Assembly: GCA_014529385.2 (NCBI GenBank)
Contig: CM043944.1
Location: forward strand, 49,335,768-49,399,767
Source: Adiantum capillus-veneris
Lineage: Eukaryota; Streptophyta; Polypodiopsida; Polypodiales; Pteridaceae
Length of the DNA: 64,000 bases
Reading direction: 5' to 3'
Shown here: piece by piece, positions 62,705 through 64,000 of the stretch
Numbering within the stretch: the first letter of the stretch is position 1
How the letters are laid out: the number at the start of each line of letters is the position of its first letter
Notes under the pieces: generated by a model
Told to the model about the DNA's origin: nothing
What the model saw: the letters and a program-made list of their open reading frames with translations, nothing else
The model's database searches: none
Program-made: the position numbers and the translations under genes

Positions 62705-62784
62705 GAGGACCACCTCCTCATTTCACCATTTTCATCCCAGCATTGCAGAGAGACCTAGCATACCCAATCACGCAAAGAGAAGAC

Positions 62785-64000
62785 ATGGCTGCTACTAGTG
62801 CTTTAGATGCATTCCTTACTGAGGTTGGGCATGCAAATCGCCCTGAGCTTCAAGCATTTTTCACAACCCAACCCGATTTGGAAACCACCTTGACCCTCCA
62901 CTCTCAATCTCTTGAGCACATTACTTCATACATTTCCACGTGCATGGGGAGATTCATTGTTGAGTTACCAAATCGATAAGGGCAATGGGTCCCTGAAGGC
63001 CTTCTCCACCACATCTACCAAGGGGACAGGCCATTTCATCAGCGGCTTGCACGCTTTGCCACCATAGCACAACCCGCCAGACAATATGTGTGGCTTGAAG
63101 CTGATGTTGTGAGAGCAATGAGTAAGGGAAGGATCGGAAACACTTTTTTCTTTGTTCAGGCCATAATGATCTTCCTCCTTCACGAGTGCCCAGCAGGCCC
63201 TGACGTAGTGCTACCTCACTTGCAGATCGGCGGGGTATTGGCTGATGTGAAGGACCCCAAGCCCGCGGCCATTGACTCATCCGCAGAGGAGAGGACGCTT
63301 GCCTTGACCTACCCTGTAGGGATTCAAGGCCTCTTGGAGGCCTTTCCATCAGTCGGTTCATCCTCGGGACCGCCAGAAGGAACCACCACTCGGGATGCCA
63401 TCCCTGAGGTAGAGATTACCCGCTTCTCCTCCATTGTGGTGGGTGGGGAGGAGTTTGTGTTTATGCACGATCTGGAGAAATCCTTTGAGCTTCACATGGA
63501 TGAGTGTTTCGCCATCCTCGATGCCCATGGAAAGTTTGAGCTTGATACCACCACCTCCCATGACGATGATCTCCTACTGCCCATGGGGAATACTTTGGCG
63601 GACACAGTGGCAATCGCACAAGCCAAGGTGGCAGCGGCCGAGCAGGCCAAGGTCTCTGAGGAGGAGTTTGTGGCCGTGCAAGCCATGTGTTTGGCTAAAC
63701 GCGCAAGAGTGGATTCACCACCACCTGCTGCAACACCTGTTTTGCTTGATCCAAAGGGGAAGTCAAGCGTGGATCTTTACTTGCACCCGGATGCCGATGA
63801 GGAGGGTCGTAGACAAGAGGTATAGATGCTCACTTACATTTGATTGTTACAAATGATTTTGTTAATGTTATATCATAATTCTATGCCATATCTCAGAAAA
63901 CCTATGTTCTGCAGGATGTTCTGGAGGTTGACGCCTGGGCGCAACGGTCAGGGGGGAGGAGGACGCCGTTCGGACCTCAAGCGGCACTTGCTCACTACCT
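62785..64000 (+). pseudogene. Gene of unknown function, two exons seen, continues past the right edge; one in-frame stop
   Basis: Exon 1 runs from ATG 62785 (MAATSALDAFLTEV) to 63819, donor GAG|GTATAG. Exon 2 starts at 63915 after TTCTGCAG in matching phase and stays open to the window end (a DVLEVDAWAQRSGG start). A TAA at 62977-62979 interrupts exon 1, with clear coding on both sides. The product is mostly hydrophilic. It has a DLEKSFELHMDECF segment, an Ala-rich helix (AIAQAKVAAAEQAKVSEEEF) likely to form a coiled coil, and a basic KRARVDSPPP patch that could be a nuclear signal. No family is recognised. It lies 245 bases after the previous gene, on the same strand. The in-frame stop may be a mutation or an error. 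Confidence 0.55.

Overview
The window is nuclear DNA of a land plant with a large, repeat-filled genome. The evidence is GT-AG introns in the few host-like genes, Ty1/copia and Ty3 elements with plant-type primer sites, long CT microsatellites and no bacterial-style operons. A fern, lycophyte or gymnosperm would fit; the sequence alone does not settle it. About nine tenths of what can be recognised is retrotransposon, mostly broken.

Bases 1-36900 are dominated by non-LTR elements (LINEs). The left edge holds a minus-strand LINE with a zinc-knuckle ORF1 and the start of ORF2. From 3719 on, a series of plus-strand LINEs (called E1-E8 here) lie head to tail. Each 3' end carries the same short hairpin followed by a CT-rich microsatellite instead of poly(A), and each next LINE starts directly at the end of a CT or CT/TA run. 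E4 (19743-25411) is nearly full length, with an intact coiled-coil ORF1. E6 (31707-35313) is 5'-truncated but carries an uninterrupted reverse transcriptase. In E2, E4 and E8, ORF2 follows ORF1 in the same frame across one stop codon; in E4 and E8 that stop is TGA followed by CGG. An LTR element with gag and protease but no pol (11250-16375) sits between E2 and E3. A decayed copia polymerase fragment and the last three exons of an unrecognised host gene (30310-31054, minus) lie between E5 and E6.

Bases 36900-60600 are layered LTR retrotransposons. They include a minus-strand Ty3 element (PR-RT-RH-IN, 38390-43382) split by an opposite-strand LTR, a plus-strand Ty3 gag-protease relic (43383-45130), a copia element (48690-52680), a solo LTR or 3' end (54516-54747), and two chromodomain Ty3 relics on the minus strand (55830-58230 and 59690-60574). 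A small relic of a different LINE type lies at 46741-47440. Long stretches between these are decayed sequence with no recognisable gene.

Bases 60830-64000 hold two adjacent plus-strand genes with good splice sites and no recognised transposon domains. The first (61215-62539) has three exons, and the second starts at 62785 behind a clear TATA box and runs off the right edge. Each carries one in-frame stop. They are the best candidates here for non-transposon or undescribed coding content.
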